Shown: piece by piece, positions 1 to 10,799 of the stretch | Numbering within the stretch: the stretch's first letter is position 1 | Layout of the letters: each line of letters starts with the position of its first letter | Origin: Ancylostoma caninum | Lineage: Eukaryota; Nematoda; Chromadorea; Rhabditida; Ancylostomatidae | Reading direction: 5' to 3' | Length of the DNA: 64,000 nt | NCBI GenBank assembly: GCA_037903475.1 | Contig: JBAJFG010000581.1 | Span: 124,001-188,000 of the forward strand | Position numbers and translations under genes: made by a program | Notes under the pieces: generated by a model | Told to the model about the DNA's origin: nothing | What the model saw: only the letters and a program-made list of their open reading frames with translations | Database searches by the model: none

Positions 1-210
1 AAATGTCCCTGAATTTTTAGCAAAATTTCTCGAGAAAAACCGTGGAAAGAAACCTGTTTATGTTCCGAAAATGGATGACAAGAAAAGAATAAAAGAAGAA
101 AGACTAGACCTTCCAACACGTTTGAAACGCGAAATTTTTTTCAGGAAAGTTTTCTGTTCTCTCAAAGGAAGAGCGTATTACAGTTTCATTCAGAAACGTA
201 TTTAACAGAC

Positions 211-3200
211 CTGGTAGTCTTGACATAACGTTCCGCGAAAGCAGTGTCTTGGCTTCTCATCTCGGAAGGTGGGCTGGTAATGAAAGCGCCAATTGAATGA
301 GGGTACGATGTGTTTTGAGCTGGGCATCCCACAACCATCGTCTTCAAGATTGCAGTTTGTTGGACGAACATTAAAAAATTTGCATGGAAATAAAAAAAAC
401 ATTCACCATAGAGTTGCATAGATTCTTCATGTAGCGGTTTGGCATCAAATATCGAAACTGGTGGAGTCATGGCAAGCACTAGATAGAAAAGATTTGTTAC
501 TCCCACAGATAATTCATCATAGCAGAAGTACACTCCTTGAGAACTGGGATTAGCCTGCAAAATGCGTACTTTTCGAGTGCAAATAATTTTGATGTATTCT
601 GCAGAATGCTTTGGAACACTGTTACATCGCTAAACCAAACAAACCCTTATGATTGAAAGCCTTCCGTCCCTTTGAAGAAAGACAGGTTCAGGTATTTGAA
701 TGTGCTCCGATCCTGGAGTAGAAGAAAGAGGAACCATGTTGAACGAGGTTGCATCGCTGACAGGTTGGTCGACGCTCTTCCTGAGGTGGATAATTTATTT
801 GATTCAGTGGAGCAGTACATATAATGATCACTTATGACCACTTACTCCGGATCTTCCATCTGCTCACTGTTCTGCACTATTTTGTAGAGCTCTTTTCTGG
901 ACATCACGTTCATCTGAACAGTACAGTTGAATATGGGTGTCCTGAACTTCATCCGCTTAAATGCATATCCAGGTTTAACACCAGCGGATGCTCTGCACAT
1001 ACAGATGTGCATTAAGAAATGACATGCCAAAAGAACATTAATTCACTGGAATGATTTTTGGTCCAGAAATGGAGGTTATTATGCTCTTCATTGCCTTCTT
1101 GTATCCCTTTCACCTAGTTTTTTTTTCTCAAGGAAAAAAGATGCGGTAGATATCTGTAGTGAAAAGTAGTACCGAAAGCGATACCTAGGTAAAACATGCA
1201 TACCTGTGGAGCCTCGAGAAATTCTACGATGTCTTCAGCTTTTGCCCAGTACTTCACTTTTCCATTATAAGCCATTGCCAATTCACACATGTGGCATGGT
1301 AGATCAACTCTTTCACCGGTCCAAAAGTACACGGGTATAACCTGCATTGTTGCAAAATTTTCTAGGTTTTACCCCCAGTGGAAACGTTTTGTCCAGGCTA
1401 TATTTTGATAATTGTTCGAAGGCTGTTGCTGGGATTTGCATTATTCAACTAGCAAACCGCCCGCGAAGCTTGAACTCACAAAAATCCACGTAACGGTCTT
1501 GTCCTAAAAAATGCTGTTCAAGGGTAGTTTTCTTCGACTACCCTATAGAAACTCACCTTGATCACCTTGACTTGACTCCCGTTGATCTTCGGATGTACCG
1601 AGCGGGCGCCAGCAATCCTTCCATTTGTCCCTCTCGCGAGCCAGAGTTGTCCAGTGGATTCTGTCCGTTCGAGGGACACGAAGAGCATTATATCTTTCCT
1701 TGAAGGACTTCGTGAAGAAGTCTGACCATCGGGTCGGTGGTCTTCCTGTCGTGCGCTTAACGTCCCGTGGAGTCCAGTCGCTGACGGCTCTTGTCCAACG
1801 GTGGTCGTTAAGACGCATCACGTGTCCGGCCCACCTGATCTTACTCAACTTGGCGTAAGCGGCAGCGTCCCTGATCTTCGACTGTTCACGAAGGGTGGAA
1901 CTCCGTATTCCAGCCCTCACTTGTGTGAGGCGGGTTATTCCTAGCATCACCCTCTCGATGGAGCGTTCGATGACGTTGACCGCATTCTCATCCTGCTTGC
2001 GTAACGCCCAGGTTTCCGAGGCGTACGTCAAAGCAGGGAGAACCGTTGTATTGAAGAGGTGGGCACGGAGCCTGGTGTTCTTCGTCTTCTTCACTACGTC
2101 CTCGATGCTCTTGTAGGCTCCCCAAGCCGCTCGCTTCCTCCTGCCCAGCTCTGGAGCGAGATCGTTCATCATGTTGACTTCCCGACCTAGATATACGTAG
2201 CTGGAGCATTCGGATATGGTCGTTCCGTTGAGCGAGAATGGGGCATCCGGGACCCATCCGTTCCTCATGAACATCGTCTTCGTCAGGTTCAGTTGGAGAC
2301 CGATCTTTCCACACGCGTCGTCAAAGTCGGCCAGCATCCGTTCCGCTTCGCCGATAGTTGGTGTTATAAGGACGATGTCGTCAGCGAAGCGAAGGTGGTT
2401 AAGTCGCCGGCCATCAACTTGCACTCCCATGCAATCCCATTCCAGTCTTCGCATGACGTCTTCGAGAGTGGCGCTGAATAGTTTTGGCGACACGGTGTCG
2501 CCTTGTCGAACCCCTCTCTTGACGTCGATAGTGATGTCGTCGTAGAATGGAGAAATCCTGGTCGTGAAGTTGCTGTAGAGCTCACGAAATATCTTGATGT
2601 ACTGAGTAGGTATGCCCTGGTTGCCCAGGGCTTTGAGGACCGCCTCTGTCTCCACAGAGTCGAAGGCTTTCTTCAAATCGATGAACGTGAGACAGAGAGG
2701 CATCTTATACTCTCGCGATACTTCAATGAGTCTAGTGACCGTGTGTATGTGATCGATCGTACTGAATCCTTTTCGAAACCCTGCTTGCTCGCACGGCTGT
2801 CCTTCATCTAATGTCCTTTCGATCCTATTTAGAATCACTCGAGTGAAAAGCTTGTAGATGACGGACAACAGACAGATGGGGCGATAATTGCCGATGTCCT
2901 GTGGGTCTCCCTTCTTGTACAGCAGCACGGTCCTGCTGGTCTTCCATTGGTTCGGTACCTTGCATTCCGACAGGTACCGCGTGAAGAGCCTAGCCAAGGT
3001 GGTGATAAGAACTGGCGGTAGGTTCTTCAGATGTTCCGGTCGAATCCTGTCGGGGCCCGGTGCTGTACGATTCTTCACCGACTTGATGGCATGTCGGACT
3101 TCGGAAGGGAGAACTGATGGGACAACGTATCCATCCTCCCTTGGGTGATATTGGGGGAGATGGACGTGGCTATCGAAGAGATCCGAGTAGAAGTCGTGGA

Positions 3201-5437
3201 TAACCTTCTCCATTACCCGTCTTGATGAAGAAATTGTTCCTTCTGGGCGCCGGAGGGCGGTCATCTTGGTCTTACGATTGGCGAAGTCACGGCGGGCGTT
3301 GCGAATGCTTCTTCCTGCCTCTGCGGCTTCGGCCAATACTGCTGCTCGTCTCTCTTTAAGGTCTTCTTTTATCGCTTCTCTGCACCGTTTTGCGAGCTCG
3401 GACGTCAGTTGGTAGTTGCCTGCGGCTCTCGCGACTCCGCGCTGGCGTATCAGCTCGAGGGTCTCGTAAGACAGTCGTCTTTTGGTGGATCTTGAGCCCT
3501 CGGCTCTCCTTGCGCTGTCGCAGAGATGTTGAACAAGCCGATCGTATTCTTCGTCGATGTTGTCGACAACGGCATCTTCCCAAAAGCCGGCTAACGAAGT
3601 GAAGAGATCCCAATTGATGACGGATTTGGGAGCCCTCTTCTTGAACTTCGCGGCTTTCTCTCCTTTGCGCGAGAAGAAGAATCTTGCACGAAGGAGGCGA
3701 TGGTCTGATCCGGTGTAGAACTTCGGTACAACACCGACGTCGGTCAGGCAGAACCTTCGATTGACGATGATGTGGTCAATTTCATTATGGTACTCTCCAC
3801 TGGGTGACTCCCACGTCCACCGTAGGGAGGTTGGCTTCTGAAACTGTGAGTTACCATGGATGGTCTTCGTCGTCATGATGAACTCAGACAGCCTCTCTCC
3901 CTGTTCGTTCCACTGTAGGCCGTGGGTACCGATGTGAAGTTCCTCAGGCGTTCTCCTAGGGCCAATCTTGGCGTTGAAGTCGCCAACAATGACCTTGTAG
4001 AAAGTGTGGTCTTCCCTGTAGAACTTCTCCAAGTCCATGTAGAAGGCCTCGATTTCTTCATCGTCGTAGCTGGATGTTGGAGCATAGGCGACGAAGATTG
4101 TCAAGGCCGGTATTGATCCACATCTTCTCAGTCGCAAACGTCCGATTCGGGTTGTTAGCTGTTCGAACGAATCGATGTTCATGGCCAAGTTCGTGTTGAC
4201 GAGGACACCGACTCCACCAACTCCTCTACTGTCGCAGGTTCCAAGGAACAGTTCTTCTCCAGTGTCGAAGGTGGCGTTCAGTGGCCGGTGTCTCCTCGTC
4301 TCGGTCAGTCCGATGACGTCGTACCTGATCTTCCTGGCCTGCATCATCAAATCCTCGATAGAAGCCTCCGATGCAAGCGTGCGTGCGTTGAAGGTACAGA
4401 TCGTCATCATAGTCCTTCTGGTTTTAGGCAGCCTAGATAACCCCTCGGACCTCGTCCTCACTGGCGCCGCCGTACCAGTGACTCTTCCGAGATCAGGGGA
4501 ACACTCTTTATTATTGCTGTGTCGAGCTTTAGGAAAAAGAAAACCCTTAGGAGATAGCTTGCTGGGCTCTATTCCCCCGCGGGTAGCTAGGGTAGGATTT
4601 CACCGGGAAGTTAGCCGGGCTTCCCGGGAGTGGACGATGGAGCTTATTTGTTGGAGGCGACTCCGAACCGCCTCCCTTGTACCTCCCAGTCACTTGAATG
4701 CAGGGCTTTTGGTCGGATAGATGTGCAGGATACAATCTGCAGACACGCAAGTACACTCACGCACGCATGCATGAACACACCCACGCGCTGGCAGAAGGTA
4801 TGGATCGTTCCGACACTGCAGAAACAGGGAGTCCATCCCCTGAATCCACCCGCGTCTCAGGGCAGGCACAAGGTCGCGTGTGGTCCGCGATTAGCCCCCT
4901 ATCCGCCACCTGGGGACGCGCCACGTAGCCTCGCGACTAACCGGCTGGGATCCCTCTTATGAGGGAGATCCGTGGAAACTCAGTAACGTTAAAACAATTC
5001 CGGAATTTCTAGGTTTTCTGAGTATTTTAAGCTTCAAGACTCATCGTATATAAAGGCTCGCGACCTCTTCTGTTTGCATCCCGTTTTATCGGTGGGCTTG
5101 AACACCTCGTTTAAATACTGTTTAGGTAACCCTGTAGTTATGATAAAAAGAAGCACAGAACCTCTTACTCGAAGAACGTGCTCGGAACACTCTTTGAGGT
5201 AGCTGCTTTTTGACCATTCCAACTCCCAATACCTTTTCACTCCTTCGCTGATTTCAATGCTATCCCATTTTTCAGGAGGTGGCGGCACCAAGTTGAGTAT
5301 GGTACCCTGAAGAAAAGTGTATACTGAGAAAAGGTTGCCCAGCTGTTGCTCGCACTTCCAAGCAGTTTCTCTCATTACGTCAAACAGCCTAAGCTCCAAA
5401 TGTAGTCTTGTGAGTATTTTCGTCTCTACATAATTTC
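211..5437 (-). CDS. Ig-like (V-type) ectodomain protein, internal exons of a multi-exon gene
   Basis: Exons read on the minus strand: 5437-5169, 1341-1204, 992-846, 780-645, 554-407 and 341-211. Canonical GT/AG borders and compatible phases hold for all joins except 1204 to 992, where a small exon near 1160-1118 may be missing. The peptide shows an Ig V-type pattern: DLPCHMC with a following KYW (B-strand Cys, C-strand Trp), then RDGRLSIIRANPSSQGVYFC (the D/S-x-G-x-Y-x-C F-strand). A Cys-rich tail follows with a WRFHYQ stretch. The first exon contains a hydrophilic region (WKCEQQLGN, PPPPEKWDS) whose end ECSEHVLR joins VIPVYFW in phase 0. No signal peptide or membrane segment is visible, so both ends are missing. 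A 3.4 kb RTE element lies in the intron between the first two exons. I infer a secreted or membrane cell-surface protein; the family member is not recognised. Confidence 0.6.
1543..4461 (-). CDS. RTE-type endonuclease-reverse transcriptase, 972 aa
   Basis: The protein performs target-primed reverse transcription of its own RNA. The N-terminal third is an APE-type endonuclease: start region TICTFNARTL, catalytic Glu in IGLTETRRH, VGDFNAKIG, and SDHRLL near residue 252. The reverse transcriptase follows with NYRPICLLS, FIDLKKAFD near residue 592, GVRQGDTVSPKLF, and the catalytic FADDIVLI near residue 692. A C-terminal region with GCETW-like and GHVMR motifs completes an RTE layout. The length is close to the usual RTE size, with no frameshift or stop. 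The stop codon at 1543-1545 lies beyond the inferred target duplication, so the last three or four residues (EFL end) come from host DNA. The first ATG was taken as the start; the real start may lie upstream in the GC-rich leader. Confidence 0.92.
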   Translation of the reverse strand: MRTRSEGLSRLPKTRRTMMTICTFNARTLASEASIEDLMMQARKIRYDVIGLTETRRHRPLNATFDTGEELFLGTCDSRGVGGVGVLVNTNLAMNIDSFEQLTTRIGRLRLRRCGSIPALTIFVAYAPTSSYDDEEIEAFYMDLEKFYREDHTFYKVIVGDFNAKIGPRRTPEELHIGTHGLQWNEQGERLSEFIMTTKTIHGNSQFQKPTSLRWTWESPSGEYHNEIDHIIVNRRFCLTDVGVVPKFYTGSDHRLLRARFFFSRKGEKAAKFKKRAPKSVINWDLFTSLAGFWEDAVVDNIDEEYDRLVQHLCDSARRAEGSRSTKRRLSYETLELIRQRGVARAAGNYQLTSELAKRCREAIKEDLKERRAAVLAEAAEAGRSIRNARRDFANRKTKMTALRRPEGTISSSRRVMEKVIHDFYSDLFDSHVHLPQYHPREDGYVVPSVLPSEVRHAIKSVKNRTAPGPDRIRPEHLKNLPPVLITTLARLFTRYLSECKVPNQWKTSRTVLLYKKGDPQDIGNYRPICLLSVIYKLFTRVILNRIERTLDEGQPCEQAGFRKGFSTIDHIHTVTRLIEVSREYKMPLCLTFIDLKKAFDSVETEAVLKALGNQGIPTQYIKIFRELYSNFTTRISPFYDDITIDVKRGVRQGDTVSPKLFSATLEDVMRRLEWDCMGVQVDGRRLNHLRFADDIVLITPTIGEAERMLADFDDACGKIGLQLNLTKTMFMRNGWVPDAPFSLNGTTISECSSYVYLGREVNMMNDLAPELGRRKRAAWGAYKSIEDVVKKTKNTRLRAHLFNTTVLPALTYASETWALRKQDENAVNVIERSIERVMLGITRLTQVRAGIRSSTLREQSKIRDAAAYAKLSKIRWAGHVMRLNDHRWTRAVSDWTPRDVKRTTGRPPTRWSDFFTKSFKERYNALRVPRTDRIHWTTLARERDKWKDCWRPLGTSEDQRESSQGDQGEFL
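1556..4974 (-). mobile_element. RTE-clade non-LTR retrotransposon, apparently full-length copy
   Basis: The element carries one long ORF (endonuclease plus reverse transcriptase) and a GC-rich 5' region at about 4462-4974. It ends in two copies of a CAAGGTGAT-like 9-mer, as RTE elements usually end in short tandem repeats. An 8-bp direct repeat GAAACTCA occurs at 1548-1555 and 4975-4982, just outside both ends, and is the likely target-site duplication. The element lies in an intron of the Ig-like gene, in the same orientation as that gene. The open frame and intact duplication indicate a recent insertion. Confidence 0.85.
4975..5168. other. Intron remnant between LINE and upstream Ig-gene exon
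   Basis: This is ordinary intron sequence between the right target duplication of the RTE and the donor (GTAAGAG) of the upstream exon. Nothing else is seen in it. Confidence 0.5.
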
Positions 5438-5483
5438 CTATCATTGGGGAAATATCATGACTTATAATAACGGGCTTACTCTC

Positions 5484-5532
5484 TTTCTATATATGTGTGT
5501 ATGTGTGTAAGTATGTGTGTATGTGTGTACTA
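5484..5532. repeat. (TGTGTATG)n-type microsatellite next to a small hairpin
   Basis: Interrupted TGTGTATG/TGTGTAAG units are followed directly by CTAGCGCCCCTTCGGGACGCTAG at 5529-5552, a near-perfect inverted repeat. A simple repeat beside such a hairpin often marks the end of a dispersed element, but no second end was found. Confidence 0.6.
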
Positions 5533-5559
5533 GCGCCCCTTCGGGACGCTAGAAAGTAG

Positions 5560-6080
5560 GGTGGGGCAGCCACTTGAGGTTGTGCAAAAGCTTCACACGT
5601 GCAAAATGCTTAGAAAATTAGCAAATAAGCAAAATTAATCATTAACTGAGCTCAAATTCAAAAACCTTCCTATAAGTTATGTATATTCTACGGGTCTGGC
5701 CGCCCTCTCAACGTCGGGCTTGGAGTCTTCTCGTAATCCTAGACTTGCTTGTAAGTTCTTAATCATGCACATACATGTGAAGCTAATTTCCGATACAATG
5801 ATACTACCTACTTTTTTGTCACATTTCTTACATGCCTATGGACCCGTTATGAGTGGCCACTTTCGACTCTGCGCAGGAGTATCTTTCACATGACTTCAGC
5901 GCAAGAGTATCTTTCACATGACTTTACTTGTGAACAACACTGTAACCAATGCCGTGTGAATAATCACCTAGAATGATTCAAGCTCCACGTTGTTGAGATA
6001 GTCCAACTGGTGAGCTTCTGCTTCAATGTACAGGGAGGAAGAAGAGGTGGTCGACTGAGATACAAATGAGCGCGTAGCGT
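5560..6080. other. No gene or repeat recognised
   Basis: Short stop-rich frames only. A local duplication of AGGAGTATCTTTCACATGACTT with CAAGAGTATCTTTCACATGACTT (about 5875-5925) is the only internal structure noticed. Confidence 0.4.
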
Positions 6081-6084
6081 GCCC

Positions 6085-7815
6085 CTACTCCACCGGTAGA
6101 CGTGCGCCTTGGTGTTTTCTTTACTACTGGGCCACGGCGGATCCATTCTCCATCCGTGGGCCCCGGCGGCGGACGCAGGAAGTGGGCGGGGGGGTGTGGG
6201 AAAAAATAATAACTAATACAAGATTTTTATTTGTATTGTGAAGTAATTCCGAAAATTTGGCGACCCATTCTAGGGGGATGCACCCCCCCCCCCGCCCCCG
6301 CCCGCGTCCGCCACTGGTGGACCCGTATGCTGGCGTTTTCCCCACTGATGGGAATCATACGACTCACTCTCTATCCGTGCACCCATATCCAGGCGCTTTC
6401 CCCACTTTTGGGCCAGGGAAGACCCATCCTCCATTTGTGGATCTGTATCTTCGCGTTGCTCCCACTATTGGGCCAGGGCAGGGTATCCCAGCGCTTTCCC
6501 CAATACTGAGCCCCTGCGGACACATTCTCCATCGATGGGCCCGCATCCTGACATTTTCCCCACGGTTGGGCCAAATCAGACCCGTTCGCAATCCATGGAC
6601 GCTTTTGCGTTTTCCCCATAACTGGGCCACGGCGTAACTATTCTCCATCCATGGATCAATATCCTGGCGTTTTCCCGACTATTGGCCGCAGGCAGACCCA
6701 CTTTCCATCTGAGGACCCGTATACTGACGTTTTCCCCACTACTGGGCCGCGGCAGACCCACCCTTCATCCACTGACCCGTATACTGGCGTTTTTCTCACT
6801 ACTGGGCCACGGCAGACCCATCCTCTATTCATGGGTCCTAATCCTGGCGTTTTCCTTACTATTGACCACGGCAGACCCGTTCTCCATTCGTCCACTCATA
6901 TCCTGGCGTTTTCCCGACTACTGGCTGCAGGCAGACCCATTCTCCATCTGAGGACCCGTACTTTGGCGTTTTCCTCACTACTGGGCCACGGCAGACCCAT
7001 CCTCCATTCGTGGACCCTCATCCTGGCGTATTTCTTACTATTGGCCACGACGGGTTCTTTCGTCATCCGTGAGCCCTTATCCTGGCGTTTTCCTTACTAT
7101 TGGCCACGGCAGACCCATTCTCCAGCCATGGACCCATATCTTGACGTTTTCCCCACAATTGGGCCACGGCAGACCCATTCTCCATCTGGGGACCCGCATT
7201 CTGGCGTATTTCTTACTATTGGCCACGACGGATTCTTTCGTCATCCGTGAGCCCTTATCTTGGCGTTTTCCTTACTATTGGCCACGGCAGACCCATTCTC
7301 CAGCCATGGACCCGTACAATGGCGTTTTTCCCACTACTTGGCCACGACAGATCCATTCTCCATCTGAGGACCCGTACAATGGCTTTTCCCACTACTGGGC
7401 CACGGCAGACCCATCCTCCATTCGTGGGCCCGCATTCTGGCGTATTTCTTACTATTGGCCACGACGGATTCTTTCGTCATCCGTGAGCCCTTATCCTGGC
7501 GTTTTCCCCACTATTGGGCCATGGCAGACCCATTCTCCAGCCATGGACCCGTATCCTGACGTTTTCCCCACTATTGGGCCATGGCAGACCGATTCTCCAG
7601 CCATGGACTCGTATCCTGACGTTTTCCCCACAATTGGGCCATGACAGACCCGTTCTCAATCCGTGGACCCTTATGCGTTTTCCCCATAACTGGGCCACGG
7701 CGTAACTATTCTCCATCCGTGGACCCGTATGTTGGCGTTTCCCCCATTGTTGGGGCATGGCGGACCCTTTCTCGATCAGTGGTTTCCTATCCTGGTGTTC
7801 TGGTGTTTTTTTTCC
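6085..7815. repeat. 60-bp minisatellite, about 26 units
   Basis: Units repeat with a period of almost exactly 60 bp. Each carries CTGGCGTTTTCCCCAC, then TATTGGGCCACGGCAGACCC, then ATTCTCCATCCATGGACCCGTAT. Because 60 is divisible by three and stops are rare, several frames on both strands stay open for hundreds of bases and give false 20-residue-repeat proteins. Single-base changes are spread through the array, and some units differ by 1-6 bp. A hAT-type MITE is inserted between the first units (6164-6316), and unit sequence resumes on both sides of it. Confidence 0.95.
6164..6316. mobile_element. hAT-type MITE (CAGTGGCGGACGCAGG family), short copy
   Basis: Ends CGGCGGCGGACGCAGG and GCGTCCGCCACTG are inverted repeats. 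The 8-bp flanks GTGGGCCC (6156-6163) and GTGGACCC (6317-6324) match at 7 of 8 bases, as expected for a hAT target duplication. The interior contains CAAGATTTTTATTTGTATTG and a run of C, shared in reverse orientation with the copies at 36.9 and 52.0 kb. The insertion interrupts the 60-bp minisatellite. Confidence 0.85.
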
Positions 7816-8430
7816 TGAATTATGGAGCCCCGGCACATTTGCCCGTCATCAGTGCAGCCGCATTACTTGTTAATCTCGAGAATAATGGAAGAAAGTTAGG
7901 AAACATTCAGTTTGGTCAATTGCATGTGTTTTCAGGGAATGTCACAATAGCTTAGGATGACTGATTCTTCATTCGTTCTTCTTGTGTATTGGATTGTACA
8001 GTCCTTCTTAGAAACAAACACTGTTCCTAGGACTCCCTAATCTATGCGGGACCTCGGGAATAAGTGCGCCACACGCACACTCTCAAGTCAAGGAACGAGT
8101 GCGGCCATCGCTGCGCGACCTCTCGTGATCCATTCCAGGAGAATCATTCCCAATGCACCATAATTCTGTCGGACACCGCTAAAGCGCCAACAGAGGAGCT
8201 ACTCTGCTCCGTACACTGCTGTTACGCAATATCAAGTCGCTGTAAACATTCTCTCGCCCGGAGGGCTCGAGACCGTTAGAGTAGGCTCCCGCCACGAAAC
8301 CCTGAAATCGCTGTCTAAACCTCTCGCCTTCATCATTGGAGACTGTATCCATTTTTCCGTCAGTGCCGCCGTTACGGTGCTTTGTTAAGAGGATATGTGT
8401 GTGAAACGAAAATCGGGGGTGTGACCTAGA
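7816..8430. other. No gene recognised between the two minisatellite blocks
   Basis: Unique-looking sequence with a 71-codon plus-strand ORF at 8064-8279 that has no recognisable domain and no splice context. Confidence 0.4.
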
Positions 8431-8439
8431 CCGAAAAAA

Positions 8440-8640
8440 TGCTCTTCAACGGGGCCACTGTTGCTGTAGGGGTGCGCCGGCGTCGAAAGGTAGGGAAACG
8501 CATGGAGTCGAGTCCAATGGTGTGATAAGGGTGTGCTGTCGTCCAAAAGTGAGGGCTATGAGCCCACGGCTGTGATATGGGTGTGCCGGTGTCCAAAATA
8601 GAGGAAACGCCTGGAGACGGGTCCTGTATACAAGGTGAAA
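8440..8640 (-). repeat. Three diverged, inverted units of the 60-bp minisatellite
   Basis: On the minus strand the sequence shows a period of about 60 bp: TTTTGGACACCGGCACACCC, then CACAGCCGTGGGCTCATA, then CAGGCGTTTCC. This lines up step by step with the plus-strand unit TATTGGGCCACGGCAGACCC, CATCCATGGACCCGTAT, CTGGCGTTTTCC of the 6.1-7.8 kb array. It is strongly diverged and in the opposite orientation. Confidence 0.65.
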
Positions 8641-9455
8641 TGATGTCTTCCAACTGCTGCACAGCTGTGAAAGGGGCGCCTCGGAGCCACAAAGCGCAAA
8701 GGTTAAAAACGGCAGTTTGATATAGGTGAAATGGCCTACGTAGGGTGAGGAAGATGTTACATGAAGGCAAAGCGAGCGAAGCGAAGGAAGCGTGAGAGCC
8801 CGGCGTTAGCCGGACGATCACGCTGGTTTATTTATGTTCTCGAAATAACTGCGCACTTTGCTATAGTAGTCTTGCTGTGCAGTCATTCATGCCAGGAAGA
8901 TTAAAATTGTAAAAAGCCCAAAAAATGGGGAGGAACGAATAGGATACAGTAATTCCAAAGATATGACATGCGTAACAGCCGCAGATTATTTCCGGAACTC
9001 TGATGCTCTGTGGAAAATTTAGAGACTTCCTTCATTTTCGGCTATTGCAAAGTAAAATCTTTAATCTTTTTGATGGCTTGGTTGTACAATTGGCTCTGGC
9101 TGATAAAATACGGCAAAAGAAATGGAAGGTGCATGATAGCTGGAGTGTGACTAGTTCGAACCACCGCTCGTTCTTCTGCAATAGATTGGAGAAAGTTAGA
9201 CAGGGAGTAATTGAAGTTCTAGGCAACTCTCTGCACTGTGTCCCTTGGGGTAGCATTGCTGCAGACGTACTAGTCACAATGTTTATCTTCTCCAATGTTC
9301 AGGCTTTCATTGTATCATGTGGAAACTTCGATGTTGAAGGAGCTACAGTTTGCTAGTGGAATAAGCTATCTGTCCTCCAAGGAAATCCCTGAAATAACGC
9401 TTTCGGTACGTGAGTAGCGGCGGAGCTATGAAATTTAGGACATTGGAATTCAGCT
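8641..9455. other. No gene assigned
   Basis: A 117-codon plus-strand ORF (9003-9356) and an 87-codon minus ORF overlap here. Neither has a recognised motif or good splice context, so neither is called. Confidence 0.35.
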
Positions 9456-9457
9456 GA

Positions 9458-10790
9458 ATGGCTGATGGCGTTCTTCAGTCAGGTCATTGCAGAGAAAAAG
9501 ACTCTCGCGTATTGGCAAAGGAGCATCATAATCACGCTCTGAGAGAGGAAAGGCCACCCTGCGGACTGTGCGCACTATCGGCCGATACATCTGCCAGCTC
9601 ACAGCCTGGAGCTATTGGAACGCATTATCGACTGCCGAATCAGAGACATCATGCGAATTTCCACAGTGTGATTTCGTTGCCAACTGCTGAACGACTCATG
9701 GAATTCACGTCGCGCACCTGTTTATCGAGAACACCACGGGTAGCGGAAGCCACTGCATCTATCTTCCCCCAATTTAGAAAAGGCCTCCGACTGCGCTCCA
9801 CATGAAGTCATCTAGTATGCGCTGCGTTGGCACGGCGCCCCTGGGGAGCTCATCGAGTCTGTCAGAATTCTCTATGACGACTACAGGAGTCGAACACAGG
9901 CGTGCGCAAGAATATTGGCTGAATTTCCTATCTCCGTAGCATCGAAGTTCAGCCCCCTCACCGCTCCTCTTCGTCCTCGTCATGGACGCCGTTACATGAG
10001 AATTTCAGAAATCGTTACCTTAAACGTTTCTTTGCGATGACATTGTGTTCGCTTTGAAAAACAAACGCCAATAGCAGCTGCAAACGCAAGCATGGAGTGA
10101 CCGACCGGCACAATTTGGGCTTCGTCGCATGTCAAGGAAACCGAATACCTGACAATTGGCGGACATGAGGTCGTCAACAACAGACTTGATGGCACCGATC
10201 ACCCGAGGACCGAAGAATTCACGGTTACATGCGACGGTAGCCTTTCACATGAAGTCGTAGCGCGCGTAAATGCCACTCGGATGAAATGGCGTTCAATGAC
10301 TGGCATATGTGCGACAGAGCGTCTCAAATCGAAGATCTACCGAGCGTTTGTACGTGCTGTCGCTCTTCATGGCGCTGAGTGTTGGGCCGCTGCCAAGGAA
10401 GTATAACCACGCCTTGGCAACATGGAAATGAAAATGCTATATGGGCTAGATGGCTGGCTCTACGTGATTCTATCGCATCTGCAATCCGACAGCGTTTTGG
10501 TGTCGCTCCAATAGCGGACAAGCTCTGCCAAATTCGGCTGCAATGTCGCGGCCACGTCTCGCAGTGCTGACAACGACAGGGTTTGCAAAATCTGCTTCAA
10601 TCTTGACGTACCAGGCAAGCAACCAAAAGAACGCTCGGAGCAACAATGGATGAACACTTTCCACCCCGACCCGCAAAGGGCTTTCATGCACGCGGACCAT
10701 GCACGTGACCCAGGCAAAGTGGCGCCAAGGGATCAGTAAGGCGGACCCCACCACCAAAGAGACAAACGCTGAAAACGGAGAAAAAATAGA
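9458..10790 (+). pseudogene. Degenerate RTE-like LINE reverse transcriptase remnant
   Basis: Reading across several frame changes on the plus strand gives recognisable LINE pieces in order: a YRPI-like stretch after a degenerate ALREERPPC, RIIDCRIRDIMRIS, then EKASDCAPHEVI (from KAFD-VP), ALRWHGAPGELIESVRILYDD and ILAEFPISV. A gap covers the FADD region. Then follow CDGSLSHEVVARVNATRMKWR, KIYRAFVRAVALHGAECWAA (the YG-E-W region), GVAPIADKLC, NDRVCKICFNLDVPGKQPKER and APRDQ. Internal stops and frameshifts make it inactive. Its C-terminal motifs differ from those of the intact RTE at 1.5-4.5 kb, so it is a separate lineage. Confidence 0.75.
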
Positions 10791-10799
10791 CAGTGTTCC

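Noticed and set aside
2..202. Plus-strand open frame of 66 codons (PVYVPKMDDKKRIKEE)
   Set aside because: Looks mildly coding but lies at the window edge opposite the Ig gene, without splice or domain evidence.
4175..4720. 181-codon plus-strand ORF
   Set aside because: Antisense shadow of the RTE endonuclease region and its GC-rich leader.
6231..7836. Long ORFs of 20-residue repeats (DPYPGVFPTIGP type) on both strands
   Set aside because: They are produced by the 60-bp minisatellite, which stays open in several frames; no start, splice or domain context.
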